Shown here in pieces: positions 1 to 9,413 of a DNA stretch of 64,000 nucleotides (its first letter is position 1; each line of letters opens with the position of its first letter). The stretch is from Novosphingobium sp. Rr 2-17 (GTDB taxonomy: Bacteria; Pseudomonadota; Alphaproteobacteria; Sphingomonadales; Sphingomonadaceae): positions 81,486 through 145,485 of the forward strand of contig NZ_AKFJ01000015.1 of the NCBI RefSeq assembly GCF_000272475.1. The letters run 5' to 3'. A model generated the notes under the pieces. The model was not told the origin of the DNA. It saw only the letters and a program-made list of their open reading frames with translations, and searched no databases. A program made the position numbers and the translations under genes.

Positions 1-655
1 CACCGGCATCTCGATCGACTTCACCCTGCCGGACCTGGTGGACACGCTCAGCGCCGAAGCCCTGCCGCTACCGTCGTCGCGCATCGATGCAGTGCGCCGC
101 ATGCTCGATGCCAAGGACGCAGGCGGCTTGGTGGACGCAGGCGGGGCGGCTTATTTGCCCTTGCTCTATGCTGTCGGCCCGTTCGATGCCGCCATCGAGC
201 GCCTGGCGCAGTTCGACACCGGCGGTGTCCTTGCCAGCCGCATCCAGGGCCTGCGCGAAATCGCTGCACGCGTGAACGGCGCCGCCCGCCTGACGCTCGA
301 TCCGTCGGAGCGTCATGGGTTCGAGTACCAATCGTGGTTCGGCTTCACGATCTATGCAGAGGGGCTTTCCGGCGCGGTCGGTCGCGGCGGCACTTACCGC
401 ATCCTGGGCACCGACGCGGACGGCGAGGCAGCTGTGGGCTTTTCGCTTTATCCCGATCCCCTGATCGAAGCGCTGGCGTTGCAGACACCCGAGCGCACTG
501 CCTTGTTCCTGCCGCTGGGCCATGATCGCGAGATCGCGGCGCGCCTGCGGGCCGTGGGTTGGATCACCGTAGCGGCGCTGGATGAAACCGACGATCCATT
601 GGCGCTGGGCTGCTCGCATCAGTTGCAAGGCGCTGAGGCAGTGCCGCTTAACTGA
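1..655 (+). CDS. hisZ: ATP phosphoribosyltransferase regulatory subunit HisZ (3' part)
   Basis: The frame is open from base 2, so the 5' end lies outside the window; about 217 residues remain. HisZ is a catalytically inactive class II histidyl-tRNA synthetase paralogue that pairs with short-form HisG in the first step of histidine biosynthesis. The residues just before the first in-window GTG (GISIDFTLPDLVDTL) continue the protein, so that GTG is not the start. The family signature seen is LDPSERHGFEYQSWFGFT followed by VGRGGTYRILG and a VGFSLYPDPL segment. Placement directly upstream of purA is common in sphingomonads. The class II core fold could be confused with HisS, but the tail lacks an anticodon-binding domain. 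Confidence 0.88.
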   Translation, partial: TGISIDFTLPDLVDTLSAEALPLPSSRIDAVRRMLDAKDAGGLVDAGGAAYLPLLYAVGPFDAAIERLAQFDTGGVLASRIQGLREIAARVNGAARLTLDPSERHGFEYQSWFGFTIYAEGLSGAVGRGGTYRILGTDADGEAAVGFSLYPDPLIEALALQTPERTALFLPLGHDREIAARLRAVGWITVAALDETDDPLALGCSHQLQGAEAVPLN

Positions 656-818
656 CATATAGTTCTGGCTTAATACTCTTTAGGTGCGCGGCCGCTCTTG
701 ACTAGCGCGCCGCGTTCACCCTAGGGCGCCCACCGAAAAGCCGGGGCGCTTCTGCCCCACTGCCCATCCATTTCGCCGAGTCCTGTCGAAGGGCGTTATT
801 GGATCCACCTCGGCAGGG

Positions 819-833
819 TGGAGGAGTATAACC
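819..833 (+). promoter_or_regulatory. Ribosome binding site of purA
   Basis: A strong Shine-Dalgarno sequence GTGGAGGAG lies 7 to 15 bases before the purA ATG and fixes that start. The 178 bases between hisZ and purA hold no other gene. They include a small GC-rich stem (GGGGC, six-base loop, GCCCC) near 743-758 that could end hisZ transcription, though no T-run follows it. Confidence 0.7.
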
Positions 834-2123
834 ATGGCCAACGTAACCGTTATCGGCGCCCAGTGGGGCGATGAGGGCAAAGGCAAGATCGTCGACTGGC
901 TGGCAAGCCGCGCCGATGCCGTGGTGCGCTTCCAGGGCGGCCACAACGCCGGCCACACGCTCGTCGTGGGCGATCAGGTCTACAAGCTGAGCCTGCTGCC
1001 CTCGGGCATCGTCACCGGCACTTTGTCGATCATCGGCAACGGCGTGGTGCTAGACCCTTGGGCGCTCAAGGCCGAGATCGAGAAGCTGAACGGCCAGGGT
1101 GTCGAGATCAATCCCGAAAACTTCGCGATTGCCGACAATTGCCCGCTGATCCTGCCCGTCCACCGCGATCTGGACGGCCTGCGTGAAAGCGCTGCCGGTG
1201 CCGGCAAGATCGGCACCACCGGACGCGGTATCGGCCCGGCTTATGAAGACAAAGTGGGGCGCCGCGCCATTCGCGTGTGCGATCTGGCCCACCTCGACGC
1301 GCTTGAGCCGCAGCTCGATCGCTTGTGCGCTCACCACGACGCATTGCGCGCCGGGTTCGGCCAGCCGCCGGTCGATCGCGCCGCGCTCATCGCCGAGCTG
1401 CGCGAGATCGCGCCGTTCGTGCTGCAGTTTGCCGAGCCGGTCTGGCGTCGCCTGAACAAGGTGAAGAAGGCCGGCGCCCGCATCCTGTTCGAAGGCGCGC
1501 AAGGCGTGCTGCTCGACGTCGATCACGGCACCTATCCCTTCGTCACCAGCTCGAACACGGTTTCGGGCACGGCGGCGAGCGGTTCGGGTCTTGGGCCCTC
1601 GGCTACCGGCTTCGTGCTGGGCATCGTCAAAGCCTACACCACTCGCGTCGGTTCCGGCCCGTTCCCGACCGAACTGGAAGACGAGACCGGCCAGCGCCTG
1701 GGCGAGCGCGGCCACGAATTCGGCACCGTCACCGGGCGCAAGCGTCGCTGCGGCTGGTTCGATGCGGTGCTGACGCGCCAGTCCTGCACGATTTCGGGCG
1801 TCACCGGCATCGCGCTGACCAAGCTCGATGTGCTCGATGGGTTCGAGAAGGTGAAGATCTGCACCGGCTATCGCCTCAACGGCAAAGTGCTGGATTACTT
1901 CCCCAGCCATGCCGCCGATCAGGCGAACGTCGAGCCGATCTACGAGGAAATGGACGGCTGGGAAGGCACCACCGCCGGCGCGCGTTCGTGGGCGGACCTG
2001 CCGGCACAGGCGATCAAGTACATCCAGCGCGTGCAGGAATTGATTGAAACCCCAGTGGCGCTGGTTTCGACCAGCCCCGAGCGCGAGGACACCATCCTCG
2101 TGCGCGATCCGTTCGCGGACTGA
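834..2123 (+). CDS. purA: Adenylosuccinate synthetase PurA
   Basis: The protein of 429 residues is full length for the family. It joins IMP and aspartate using GTP to give adenylosuccinate, the first committed step from IMP to AMP, in the cytoplasm. The P-loop WGDEGKGK (residues 11-18) contains the catalytic Asp13, and GGHNAGH supplies His41. Further family motifs seen are [20 protein letters not shown] and the C-terminal [10 protein letters not shown] region. The ATG follows a strong Shine-Dalgarno sequence. The YkuD gene starts 4 bases after the stop, so the two are probably cotranscribed. Confidence 0.98.
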   Translation: MANVTVIGAQWGDEGKGKIVDWLASRADAVVRFQGGHNAGHTLVVGDQVYKLSLLPSGIVTGTLSIIGNGVVLDPWALKAEIEKLNGQGVEINPENFAIADNCPLILPVHRDLDGLRESAAGAGKIGTTGRGIGPAYEDKVGRRAIRVCDLAHLDALEPQLDRLCAHHDALRAGFGQPPVDRAALIAELREIAPFVLQFAEPVWRRLNKVKKAGARILFEGAQGVLLDVDHGTYPFVTSSNTVSGTAASGSGLGPSATGFVLGIVKAYTTRVGSGPFPTELEDETGQRLGERGHEFGTVTGRKRRCGWFDAVLTRQSCTISGVTGIALTKLDVLDGFEKVKICTGYRLNGKVLDYFPSHAADQANVEPIYEEMDGWEGTTAGARSWADLPAQAIKYIQRVQELIETPVALVSTSPEREDTILVRDPFAD

Positions 2124-2127
2124 TCCG

Positions 2128-2628
2128 GTGCGGCGGGGCCTGAAACTGGTCCCGCTGCTACTGCTGCTGGGCGTAACTGCGGCGCGCGCGGAGGCGCCGC
2201 TTGCAGTCCCACAGATCGAAGCGATCCGCGTCCACAAGGCGGCGCGAACCATGGACCTTTATGCCGATGGCCGCGTGGTTCAGGTGATCCGCGGCCTGCA
2301 ACTAGGTGACCAGCCGATCGGCCCCAAGCGCTTCGAAGGCGACGAACGTACTCCGGAGGGGCGCTACGTCATCGATTGGGGTAACCCCCACAGCGCCTAT
2401 CACCTCTCGCTCCACATCTCCTATCCCAACGCAGCCGACACCGCCTATGCGCGGAGCCGGGGTCGTTCGGCAGGCGGCATGATCATGATCCACGGCCAGC
2501 CCAATGCCTGGCCGGCGGGCCGGGTTCCCGGTGACTGGACCGACGGCTGCATCGCCGTTTCGAACGCGCAGATCGAAGCGCTGTACGATGCCGTGCCCGA
2601 TGGCACGCCCATCGAGATTTTGCCCTGA
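2128..2628 (+). CDS. Exported L,D-transpeptidase (YkuD) family protein
   Basis: I start this 166-residue protein at a GTG 4 bases after purA because it gives a clean signal peptide (MRRGLKLVPLLLLLGVTAARA) with predicted cleavage after residue 21; upstream in-frame codons only overlap purA. The YkuD catalytic signature is present: His122 in MIMIHGQPN and the nucleophile Cys141 in DWTDGCIAVSN. Such enzymes form or edit 3-3 cross-links or attach proteins to peptidoglycan in the periplasm. No LysM or other binding domain is visible. The exact substrate cannot be told from sequence. Confidence 0.88.
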   Translation: MRRGLKLVPLLLLLGVTAARAEAPLAVPQIEAIRVHKAARTMDLYADGRVVQVIRGLQLGDQPIGPKRFEGDERTPEGRYVIDWGNPHSAYHLSLHISYPNAADTAYARSRGRSAGGMIMIHGQPNAWPAGRVPGDWTDGCIAVSNAQIEALYDAVPDGTPIEILP

Positions 2629-2651
2629 ACAAAGGGTGGCTGCGGATCGGC

Positions 2652-4244
2652 TTACCCCGTCTTGACCGTCAGCCGGAACCACGCACCGTGATCGCTCGGC
2701 AACAAGTCCAGCGAACCTGATGCCGCCGCCAGCAGCGCCCGCGCGATCGGTAGACCCAGACCCGTTCCACCGTCAGCACGTCGACTGGTGAAGAAAGGGT
2801 CGAATATCCGCTGACGGTCGCGCGGCGATATGCCGGGGCCATCATCCACAAGGTCGATGAGGACGTCACCCCGCAGGACCTGCGCAGTAACATCCACGCG
2901 CGCGGCGCCTGCCTGACGCGCGTTTTCGATCAGGGTTCCCAGCACAGTCTCCAGCGCTGACGAGTCGATGGCGAGCGGGGGTAAGTTGGGAGAGAGCTCA
3001 GTCACCACGCTGAAGTCGCGGTCCCCGGCGGCATCGGCTAGCCGTGCGCACACGGTGGCGAGATCGCTGACGGCATCGGGGTCTGGACCGCGCATGTCAG
3101 CTTGCGCCAGTTCCATCAGACGAGTTACGAGACGGGAAAGGCGACGCGCATCGCCTTCCATGTTGGCGAGAAACCGAGCGTGTTCCTGCGCCGTCATCGT
3201 CTCGCCGTGATCTTGCAACAGTTCGATGCCGCCGGCCAGGCCCGCCAGCGGGGTCTTGAATTCGTGGCTGAGGGCGGCGGCGAAGTCGCGCAAGTAGCGC
3301 GAGCGCCGCTCGATCGCAGCAGCCATCGCCGCGAAGTCCTCGACCAGGCTGCGGATTTCGACCACCTCCAAAGTCGGGCGGGGCGGCTCTGCCGGTGCGC
3401 CACGCGCCAACGCGCGCGCAGCCATGCTCAACGCTTCGACCGGGCGGACGATCGCGCGCACCAGCACGGCGGTCATCGCCACCAGCAGGCCGAAGATCAC
3501 CGCCACGCCCAGCGCGATCTTGCCGCGATCCTCCCACATGCCGCGAAACAGGGCTGCCGACGAGCGTGAGACGAGGACGACGCCAACCACGCGCCTGTTC
3601 ACTACGATAGGTTGCGCACGGTGGAGCCTGAGGTCGGTGGCGCGGCTGATCCACTCCAGCGGATAACGAAGGCCGTAACTGTCGTTGTGGCGCAGCACGG
3701 TGACGCCGGCGCCGCTGAGCGCGGTGCGTACTTCCGGCACATGGGCCAGGCTCATGCCCTGGTCACGACCTGTCAGCACGAGGCCCTGGCGATCGAGCAG
3801 CAGGATCGAGGCCAGCGTGTAGCGCTGCGTTTGGGCGATCACCGGCATCATAGCGCCCGAGGCAACAAGCGCGGATTTGTCCGCCTGGGCCTGGACCGCG
3901 CGCGCCGGTGGACGTTCGGGGAGGATGGGAGCTGTGCGCAAATCCAGAGCGGGCAGCGTATCTTCGTAAGTCACCGATTGTCGCGGGTCCGGCTCTGGTC
4001 CAGGCGGGGAGGGCGGCGGTTCGGAAGTGCCCGGCCACAGCACCGCAGCGCTGGCCGCGATGGCGGCGCCTTGGGCGATCACTTCGGCCTCGGTGCGCCG
4101 AACCAGGGTATTTTCGTAAACCCGCAGGAAGAGCGCCGCGAAGCCGGGAAGCGCCGCGACCAGCAGTAGCGTCGTCAGCAAAAGCGAGCGTAGGCGGAGC
4201 ACCGGCCACACACGCCCGGCCAGCCGCCGCATCCCCGCCATCAT
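2652..4244 (-). CDS. Sensor histidine kinase
   Basis: This inner-membrane kinase of 530 residues has a first membrane segment near residues 20-42 and a Pro-rich periplasmic or extracytoplasmic stretch. A second membrane segment near 243-264 is followed by a HAMP-like region, a HisKA box SHEFKTP with phospho-acceptor His327, and an HATPase domain with DDGPGIS and GGTGLGLPIA. The chosen ATG overlaps the stop of the response regulator gene (ATGA), which implies translational coupling. The kinase therefore most likely phosphorylates the adjacent regulator. The signal sensed is unknown. Confidence 0.92.
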   Translation of the reverse strand: MMAGMRRLAGRVWPVLRLRSLLLTTLLLVAALPGFAALFLRVYENTLVRRTEAEVIAQGAAIAASAAVLWPGTSEPPPSPPGPEPDPRQSVTYEDTLPALDLRTAPILPERPPARAVQAQADKSALVASGAMMPVIAQTQRYTLASILLLDRQGLVLTGRDQGMSLAHVPEVRTALSGAGVTVLRHNDSYGLRYPLEWISRATDLRLHRAQPIVVNRRVVGVVLVSRSSAALFRGMWEDRGKIALGVAVIFGLLVAMTAVLVRAIVRPVEALSMAARALARGAPAEPPRPTLEVVEIRSLVEDFAAMAAAIERRSRYLRDFAAALSHEFKTPLAGLAGGIELLQDHGETMTAQEHARFLANMEGDARRLSRLVTRLMELAQADMRGPDPDAVSDLATVCARLADAAGDRDFSVVTELSPNLPPLAIDSSALETVLGTLIENARQAGAARVDVTAQVLRGDVLIDLVDDGPGISPRDRQRIFDPFFTSRRADGGTGLGLPIARALLAAASGSLDLLPSDHGAWFRLTVKTG

Positions 4245-4975
4245 GCCTGCGGACTGCCCCGACAAGGCCCTAGGCGGTAACCCACGCCCGCCCGCGTTTC
4301 CACCAGATCGAGGCAGCCAGCTCCGGTAAACTTGCGGCGCAAGTTGCGGACGTGGCTGTCGATCGTTCGGTCGGTGATGGCAAAGCCCGGCCCATGCAGG
4401 CGATCTATCAACTGGTCGCGGCTGAAGAAGCGGCCCGGTGCCGAGGCGAGAGCGCGCAACAGCCCAAACTCGGTAGCGGTCAGTACCACCTCACTGCTCC
4501 GCCAGCGCGCGCACCAGCCGGCGACATCGATCGAGAGGTCGCCATAGTGCATGTCTCCAGCGGGCTCGGGCGAGGAGGCGGGCGCACTGCCGGTGCGGCG
4601 CAGGATCGCCTTGGCGCGGGCGACCACTTCGCGTGGAGAGAACGGTTTGACCACATAATCGTCAGCGCCCAGCTCGATGCCAAGGATGCGATCGATCTCT
4701 TCATCGCGCGAGGACAGGAACAAGACCGGCACTTCGCCTTCGGCCCGCAAGCGGCGGCATACCTCCAGGCCGTCCATCCGCGGCATGTTGATGTCGAGCA
4801 CCACCAAGGCCGGCTGGCGCGCCGTGGCCAGCGCCAGCGCAGCCTCACCATCGCCTGCCTCGATCGTCGTCATCCCGGCTTTGCCGAATGCGAACGTCAG
4901 AAGCTGGCGGATGTGCGGATCATCGTCCACGATCAACACCGTGGGGAGGAGCGATGCAGGTTCCATCAAGGTCAT
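4241..4975 (-). CDS. OmpR-family response regulator
   Basis: This DNA-binding response regulator has 244 residues from the ATG at 4975; an ATG three codons later is also possible. The receiver domain covers about residues 12-122, with acidic residues VDDD near 16-19, phospho-acceptor Asp61 (VVLDINMPRMDG) and Lys110 (YVVKPFSP). The C-terminal winged helix (about 145-240) has the typical TATEFGLLRALA and TIDSHVRNLRRKF motifs. It sits between DUF4173 (22-base gap) and its kinase (ATGA overlap), so all three genes form one minus-strand operon. Confidence 0.94.
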   Translation of the reverse strand: MTLMEPASLLPTVLIVDDDPHIRQLLTFAFGKAGMTTIEAGDGEAALALATARQPALVVLDINMPRMDGLEVCRRLRAEGEVPVLFLSSRDEEIDRILGIELGADDYVVKPFSPREVVARAKAILRRTGSAPASSPEPAGDMHYGDLSIDVAGWCARWRSSEVVLTATEFGLLRALASAPGRFFSRDQLIDRLHGPGFAITDRTIDSHVRNLRRKFTGAGCLDLVETRAGVGYRLGPCRGSPQA

Positions 4976-4997
4976 CTTCACGGTTGCTGCAAGACCG

Positions 4998-6518
4998 TCA
5001 ACGGTAAGGTCGACCGTAACAGTCGCGGATCGTGGGAGTAGGCGTCGCGCGCTTATCGTCCAGCATGCGCCATGCTTGCGCCAGCCGCCAACGGTCGAGC
5101 AGCGATCCGCCCGAGTTGTCCACTTCGTCCTGAAGTTGGACCATGATGTCCCGGCGCACCCAGCGGGCCCGTTGGCGCAGATCGGCAGGCGCATTGCTCT
5201 GCTCAAGCTCCAGCAATGGCAGCAGTGACGAACCGCCCAGGCTGCTGGCATAGCACAAGTCCAGTTTCGCCCCGTCGCCATCGATCTCACGCGCGTGGCG
5301 GACGTTCCATTGCGCCGCGATCGAGCCTAAGTCGACGAAGGCGCAAACACACAGCAAGAGGCCCGCCACGGCCAGGTTGGCATTGAGAAGCCAGGCCGCG
5401 CTGTGTTGTTTGAGCAGACGCCAAAGGATGAGAAACAGGCCGGTCGCAACCAGTGCCATCCACAGAAGGGCGGAGATCCGCAGCGTCGTCAGCAGATAGG
5501 CGTCGATATAATCGATCGTGCGCAGGGCCGAGCTTGCAACCAGGAACAGGTTCTGGGCGATCCAGGCTATCACCAGTCGCCGGATTGCGCGGTTTTGCGC
5601 AGTGGCCGAGCCGGGGCGCAGAAAGACGAGTACGAAGAGGCCGGCAAACAGCGCGGTGGCGATCAACGGATAAGCGCCGCGATGAACGTACTCTGCTGCC
5701 GACACACCTTCGGGCAAAGGCACCAGACCCCACAGCCACGCGGCATCCATCGCGTTCTGCGCCGCAAACAGCAGGTTGAACGCCGCCAGGGAAAGCAGCA
5801 CCGATCCGGTCGAGACACCGGGGATAGCCCAATCGCCGCTGCCATCGAACGTCCCGAACAAGCGGCGGGCCAAGCGCGGCCGGAGTAACGGCCAGCTTAC
5901 GAGCAGCAGCATAACCCAACAGATCATGCGCCACACTGTCGTGCCGTCGGGGAGCGGGATGCTGAAGGTTGCCAGAAGGCGGTCGATCACGGGGTTGGCG
6001 GCAGCGAAGAGGCTGACGACCACCGCGCTACCGGCCAGAGGTAGCGCCAGGAGGCGTAGCAGGCCAAGCAAGCCGGGCCTGTGCCAACCACGCTGGCTCG
6101 CAGCGCGCGCGCCGTGGTTCCGGTCGATGAATGGGGCGGGTATGGCGAAAAAGCCCAGCACCACCAGTCGCTGGAACCAGCGCCAGCCATCGTCGAAGCG
6201 CCCTGTACGCGGCAGCAAGGTGGCGACGCCAACCGCGATCCAGAACAGAAGGAAGGTGATTGGGTTGGGTTTGAGCGCCATACCCACAGCCATCGCCGTA
6301 GCAATGGCAAGAGCAAAGAGGGCACGCGGGTCTCGCCGTACCGCCGGTCGCGCGATCATCAGAGCAACGATCTGCGCCAAGAAAAATGTTGCGATCGGCA
6401 GCGCGCCGATCTCTTTGTCGGTGGCGAGGAATAGCTGGTCGCCCAGTATGACGAGCGCGGCGGCGAGAAGCAGTTTGACGGCAAAGGAGCCTGTCAGGCG
6501 TCCGGTAAACAAGTGCAT
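4998..6518 (-). CDS. DUF4173 (DUF4153-like) polytopic membrane protein
   Basis: The product of 506 residues is very hydrophobic, with roughly a dozen predicted membrane helices and a soluble C-terminal tail of about 100 residues rich in Arg and Asp. The region AAEYVHRGAYPLI and the IDYIDAYLLTTLR motif match what I recall of DUF4173 proteins. The start MHLFTGRLTGS is preferred because upstream in-frame sequence is Cys-rich and non-hydrophobic. Being the first gene of an operon with a two-component system, it may be a sensor partner or a target of that system. Its biochemical function is unknown. Confidence 0.78.
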   Translation of the reverse strand: MHLFTGRLTGSFAVKLLLAAALVILGDQLFLATDKEIGALPIATFFLAQIVALMIARPAVRRDPRALFALAIATAMAVGMALKPNPITFLLFWIAVGVATLLPRTGRFDDGWRWFQRLVVLGFFAIPAPFIDRNHGARAASQRGWHRPGLLGLLRLLALPLAGSAVVVSLFAAANPVIDRLLATFSIPLPDGTTVWRMICWVMLLLVSWPLLRPRLARRLFGTFDGSGDWAIPGVSTGSVLLSLAAFNLLFAAQNAMDAAWLWGLVPLPEGVSAAEYVHRGAYPLIATALFAGLFVLVFLRPGSATAQNRAIRRLVIAWIAQNLFLVASSALRTIDYIDAYLLTTLRISALLWMALVATGLFLILWRLLKQHSAAWLLNANLAVAGLLLCVCAFVDLGSIAAQWNVRHAREIDGDGAKLDLCYASSLGGSSLLPLLELEQSNAPADLRQRARWVRRDIMVQLQDEVDNSGGSLLDRWRLAQAWRMLDDKRATPTPTIRDCYGRPYR

Positions 6519-6694
6519 GCTGGCGGCCTTTGTTGCGAGTTGCGAGCAGCACAATCGCAGGCAGAAGAGCAACGAGATGCGGGATGGCTGTGCGCAGCCT
6601 GCACAATTGCGGTGCAGAAACGGTGCAGGGCCTTGCAGGAAATGCATCGTGCTCCGCCTTGCACGGAAATCCTTAGCGTCCTAACTAATGATCC

Positions 6695-7147
6695 GTGACG
6701 GAACGATCTGACCAGGAACTCGCGCTTGCCGCACGGCTGTCGCTTACTTCGCGTGCTTGGCGGCAGTTGGCGGATAGCGTGCTGGCTTCGCTCGGCATTT
6801 CGAATTCGACGGGGTGGGCGCTGGTCCATCTTCAGCGGTTGGGGGCCGGGGCGCGTCAATCGGAGCTTGCGCGCGTTGTCGGCGTGGCCGAACCTTCGCT
6901 GGTGCGCACCATCCAACAACTTGAGCGCGGCGGATTGATCGTGCGCGAGCAGGACCAGGCCGACCGGCGGGCCAATTGTCTCCAACTTACTGCGGAAGGT
7001 GCCAGGCTTGCCCGCAGCATCGACGCGCGATTGGGGGCGTTGCGCGCGGAACTGACGCAAGGCGTGACCGACAAGGAATTGGGCGTGGCCGTGCGCGCGC
7101 TCGATCGGATCGATGCGGCGATCGCCGATAAGCGGGCGGGGCTGTGA
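6695..7147 (+). CDS. MarR-family transcriptional regulator
   Basis: This cytoplasmic regulator of 150 residues has the MarR winged-helix pattern: RQSELARVVGVAEPSLVRTIQQLERGGLI (helix-turn-helix), then the wing VREQDQADRRANCLQLT with the conserved DRR. The proposed start is a GTG. Its stop overlaps the start of the FUSC efflux gene, so it is the first gene of the efflux operon and presumably its local regulator. MarR proteins often release DNA on binding phenolic ligands, which fits an aromatic-acid-type exporter, but the ligand is inference. Confidence 0.9.
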   Translation: MTERSDQELALAARLSLTSRAWRQLADSVLASLGISNSTGWALVHLQRLGAGARQSELARVVGVAEPSLVRTIQQLERGGLIVREQDQADRRANCLQLTAEGARLARSIDARLGALRAELTQGVTDKELGVAVRALDRIDAAIADKRAGL

Positions 7148-9201
7148 TCCAGGAACTCAAAACCCGTTTCGGCCTCGACGCGGCGGTCTTTTCGATGAAG
7201 GCTTTTGCCGCCGCGATGCTGGCGACCGGGGTGGCTTTCGCGATCGGGCTTGAGCGACCGTACTGGGCTTTTATTACCTCTTATGTCGTTGCCCAGCCAC
7301 TGGCGGGGGCGGTGCTGTCCAAGGCCTTATTCCGCGTGATCGGCACGTTCGTCGGCGCGTGCATGGCCGTGGTGATGGTGCCGCCGCTGGTGAACAGCCC
7401 GGAATTGCTGACGCTCGCCATTGCGGGGTGGCTGGCGCTGTGCGTGTTCGTGTCGCTGCTCGATCGCACGCCGCGCTCCTACATGTTCGTGCTGGCCGGC
7501 TATACCGCCGTGCTGATCGTGCTGCCGGCGGTGGAGGCGCCCGGCGCGATCTTCGAAGATGCGGTGCTGCGGGTGCAGGAAATCACGCTGGGCATCTTGT
7601 GCGGCAGCCTGGTCCATGGGGTGGTGCTGCCCGGTTCGGTCTCCAAATTCCTGCTCGGCCGGGTCGCGCTGATCCTGGCGGACGCTGAGCGCTGGAGCCG
7701 CGATTCTCTGGCGCTGGAGCCTGACCCTGCGCTCGATGGCGAACGGCGCCGCCTGGCGCAGGATGTGACCGAGCTGCACCAATTGTCGATCCACTTGCCG
7801 TTCGAAACCAGCCGTCTCGCGCCGCGGGTGCGGGTCGTGCGAGCGTTGCAGGATCAGCTTTCGATGGTGATGCCGCTGGGTGCTGCCGTCGCCGACCGGA
7901 TCGCCGCCTTGCGTGAACGCGATGGTGTCACCTCTGGCATCGAAGCCCTGCTGGCGGACACGCAAGGCTGGTTCGACCGGATCGACGCGCCGCGCCGCCA
8001 GCGTGAGTGGGAGGCCGCGCGCCTGATCGCGCGTTGCTCGGCGATGGAGCCTGATGTCGGCCCCACCAGCGACTGGACGGCGTTGTTGCGCCTGAGCGTG
8101 TTGTCGCGCTTGTCTTCGCTGATTGCCGTCCATCTCGATGTGCGCGACTTGGCGGAACAGATGGCGACGCTCGATCGCCGGCCGGTCTCGCCGCGCATCC
8201 CGGCGCTGCTGGAGGGCCGGCGCAATCGAGAGCTTCATCGCGATGTCCCGCGGGCCGTGCGTGGCGCGCTTGGGGCCTTTGCCACGATCGTGGTGGGATC
8301 GATGCTGTGGATATTCAGCGGGTGGAGCGACGGGGGGACGGCGGTGATGCTCGCGGGGGTGTTCCTCGCGCTGTTCTCTGCCGCCGATAATCCGCTGGCT
8401 CCTCTCAAGGGCTTCCTGGTCGGCACGCTGATCGCCGCTACGTTGGGCGCGATCTACGTCTTTGCGATCCTGCCGCGAGTGGACGGGTTTGCGATGTTCG
8501 CAGCGGCGTTGGCGCCGCCATTGCTGGTGCTGGGATCGCTGATGTGCTCGCCGCGCTATGCCGGGATCGCGTTGCCATCGCTGATGGGGATGGGCAGCCC
8601 GTTCATCATCGCGGCCAAGTACAGCGGCCATTTCGCGACGTTCGCCAACGGCATGCTGGCGCAAGTGTCCGGCATCGTCTTTGCGATCGTCATGGCGCGG
8701 CTGTTGCAGGGCGCCGGGCTGGAGCAAGCGATCCGGCGCACGTTGCGCGCTGGGTGGCGCGACATTGCCGAGCGCAGCAACCTGATGGCGCCGCCTGACG
8801 TGCGCGGCTGGATCAACCGCATGCTGGACCGGCTGGCGCTGCTCGCACCGCGCCTGGCGATGATGGGAAAGCAGCCGGGCGAGCCGCTATACGATGTCCT
8901 GCGCGATTTGCGCACCGGCGTCGCCATCGGGGAATTGCGTCAGTTGCGGCTCGATCTTCCGCCCGAGCGGACGGCGCCGCTGACCACCGTGCTTTCGGAA
9001 GTAGGCGCGTACTATCGCCGTCTGGAACCGGATGAGCGACCGCCCGCCGATCCGGAATTGCTGGGCGGCATCGACCGCGCACTCGATGTTTTCGCGCGCG
9101 ACGAAGATGCCGGGGTCCGCCGGCAGGCAGCGTTGGCGCTGGTCAGTTTGCGGCGTAACTTGTTCCCGGATGCTCTTGCCCCGTCGGAGGTTTCTGCATG
9201 A
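7144..9201 (+). CDS. FUSC-family (AaeB-like) inner-membrane efflux protein
   Basis: The protein of 685 residues has two sets of membrane helices (about residues 15-175 and 355-520) separated by a long cytoplasmic helical domain, with a second soluble domain at the C-terminus. This duplicated layout is typical of fusaric acid resistance and AaeB exporters. Segments such as ERPYWAFITSYVVAQPLAGAVLSKAL match the FUSC N-terminal domain. It starts with GTG overlapping the MarR stop, and its stop overlaps the DUF1656 start. It should form the inner-membrane pump of a tripartite system with the next three genes. Confidence 0.92.
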   Translation: MIQELKTRFGLDAAVFSMKAFAAAMLATGVAFAIGLERPYWAFITSYVVAQPLAGAVLSKALFRVIGTFVGACMAVVMVPPLVNSPELLTLAIAGWLALCVFVSLLDRTPRSYMFVLAGYTAVLIVLPAVEAPGAIFEDAVLRVQEITLGILCGSLVHGVVLPGSVSKFLLGRVALILADAERWSRDSLALEPDPALDGERRRLAQDVTELHQLSIHLPFETSRLAPRVRVVRALQDQLSMVMPLGAAVADRIAALRERDGVTSGIEALLADTQGWFDRIDAPRRQREWEAARLIARCSAMEPDVGPTSDWTALLRLSVLSRLSSLIAVHLDVRDLAEQMATLDRRPVSPRIPALLEGRRNRELHRDVPRAVRGALGAFATIVVGSMLWIFSGWSDGGTAVMLAGVFLALFSAADNPLAPLKGFLVGTLIAATLGAIYVFAILPRVDGFAMFAAALAPPLLVLGSLMCSPRYAGIALPSLMGMGSPFIIAAKYSGHFATFANGMLAQVSGIVFAIVMARLLQGAGLEQAIRRTLRAGWRDIAERSNLMAPPDVRGWINRMLDRLALLAPRLAMMGKQPGEPLYDVLRDLRTGVAIGELRQLRLDLPPERTAPLTTVLSEVGAYYRRLEPDERPPADPELLGGIDRALDVFARDEDAGVRRQAALALVSLRRNLFPDALAPSEVSA

Positions 9202-9413
9202 ACGGTGAAACCGCCATCTTCGGGATCTACGTGCCCTCGCTGCTGTTATTGGCGCTAGTGGCGCTGGTGTCGACGTGGCTTATCACTCGCCTGGCCGACC
9301 TGGCTGGCCTCTATCGTTTCGTTGCCTATCGGGCGCTTGTGGACTTGTGTCTTTTCGTCATGGTCCTGGGTGCTTTGGCTGTTCTTGTCCCCCACATCGG
9401 TTTCGCCCCATGA
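9198..9413 (+). CDS. DUF1656 (AaeX-like) small membrane protein
   Basis: The protein of 71 residues has two predicted membrane helices. It begins FGIYVPSLLLLALVALVSTW, as is typical of DUF1656/AaeX proteins encoded between FUSC and HlyD genes. Both ends overlap their neighbours by ATGA. Its function in the pump is unknown in the family; the constant gene neighbourhood suggests an accessory role. Confidence 0.88.
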   Translation: MNGETAIFGIYVPSLLLLALVALVSTWLITRLADLAGLYRFVAYRALVDLCLFVMVLGALAVLVPHIGFAP

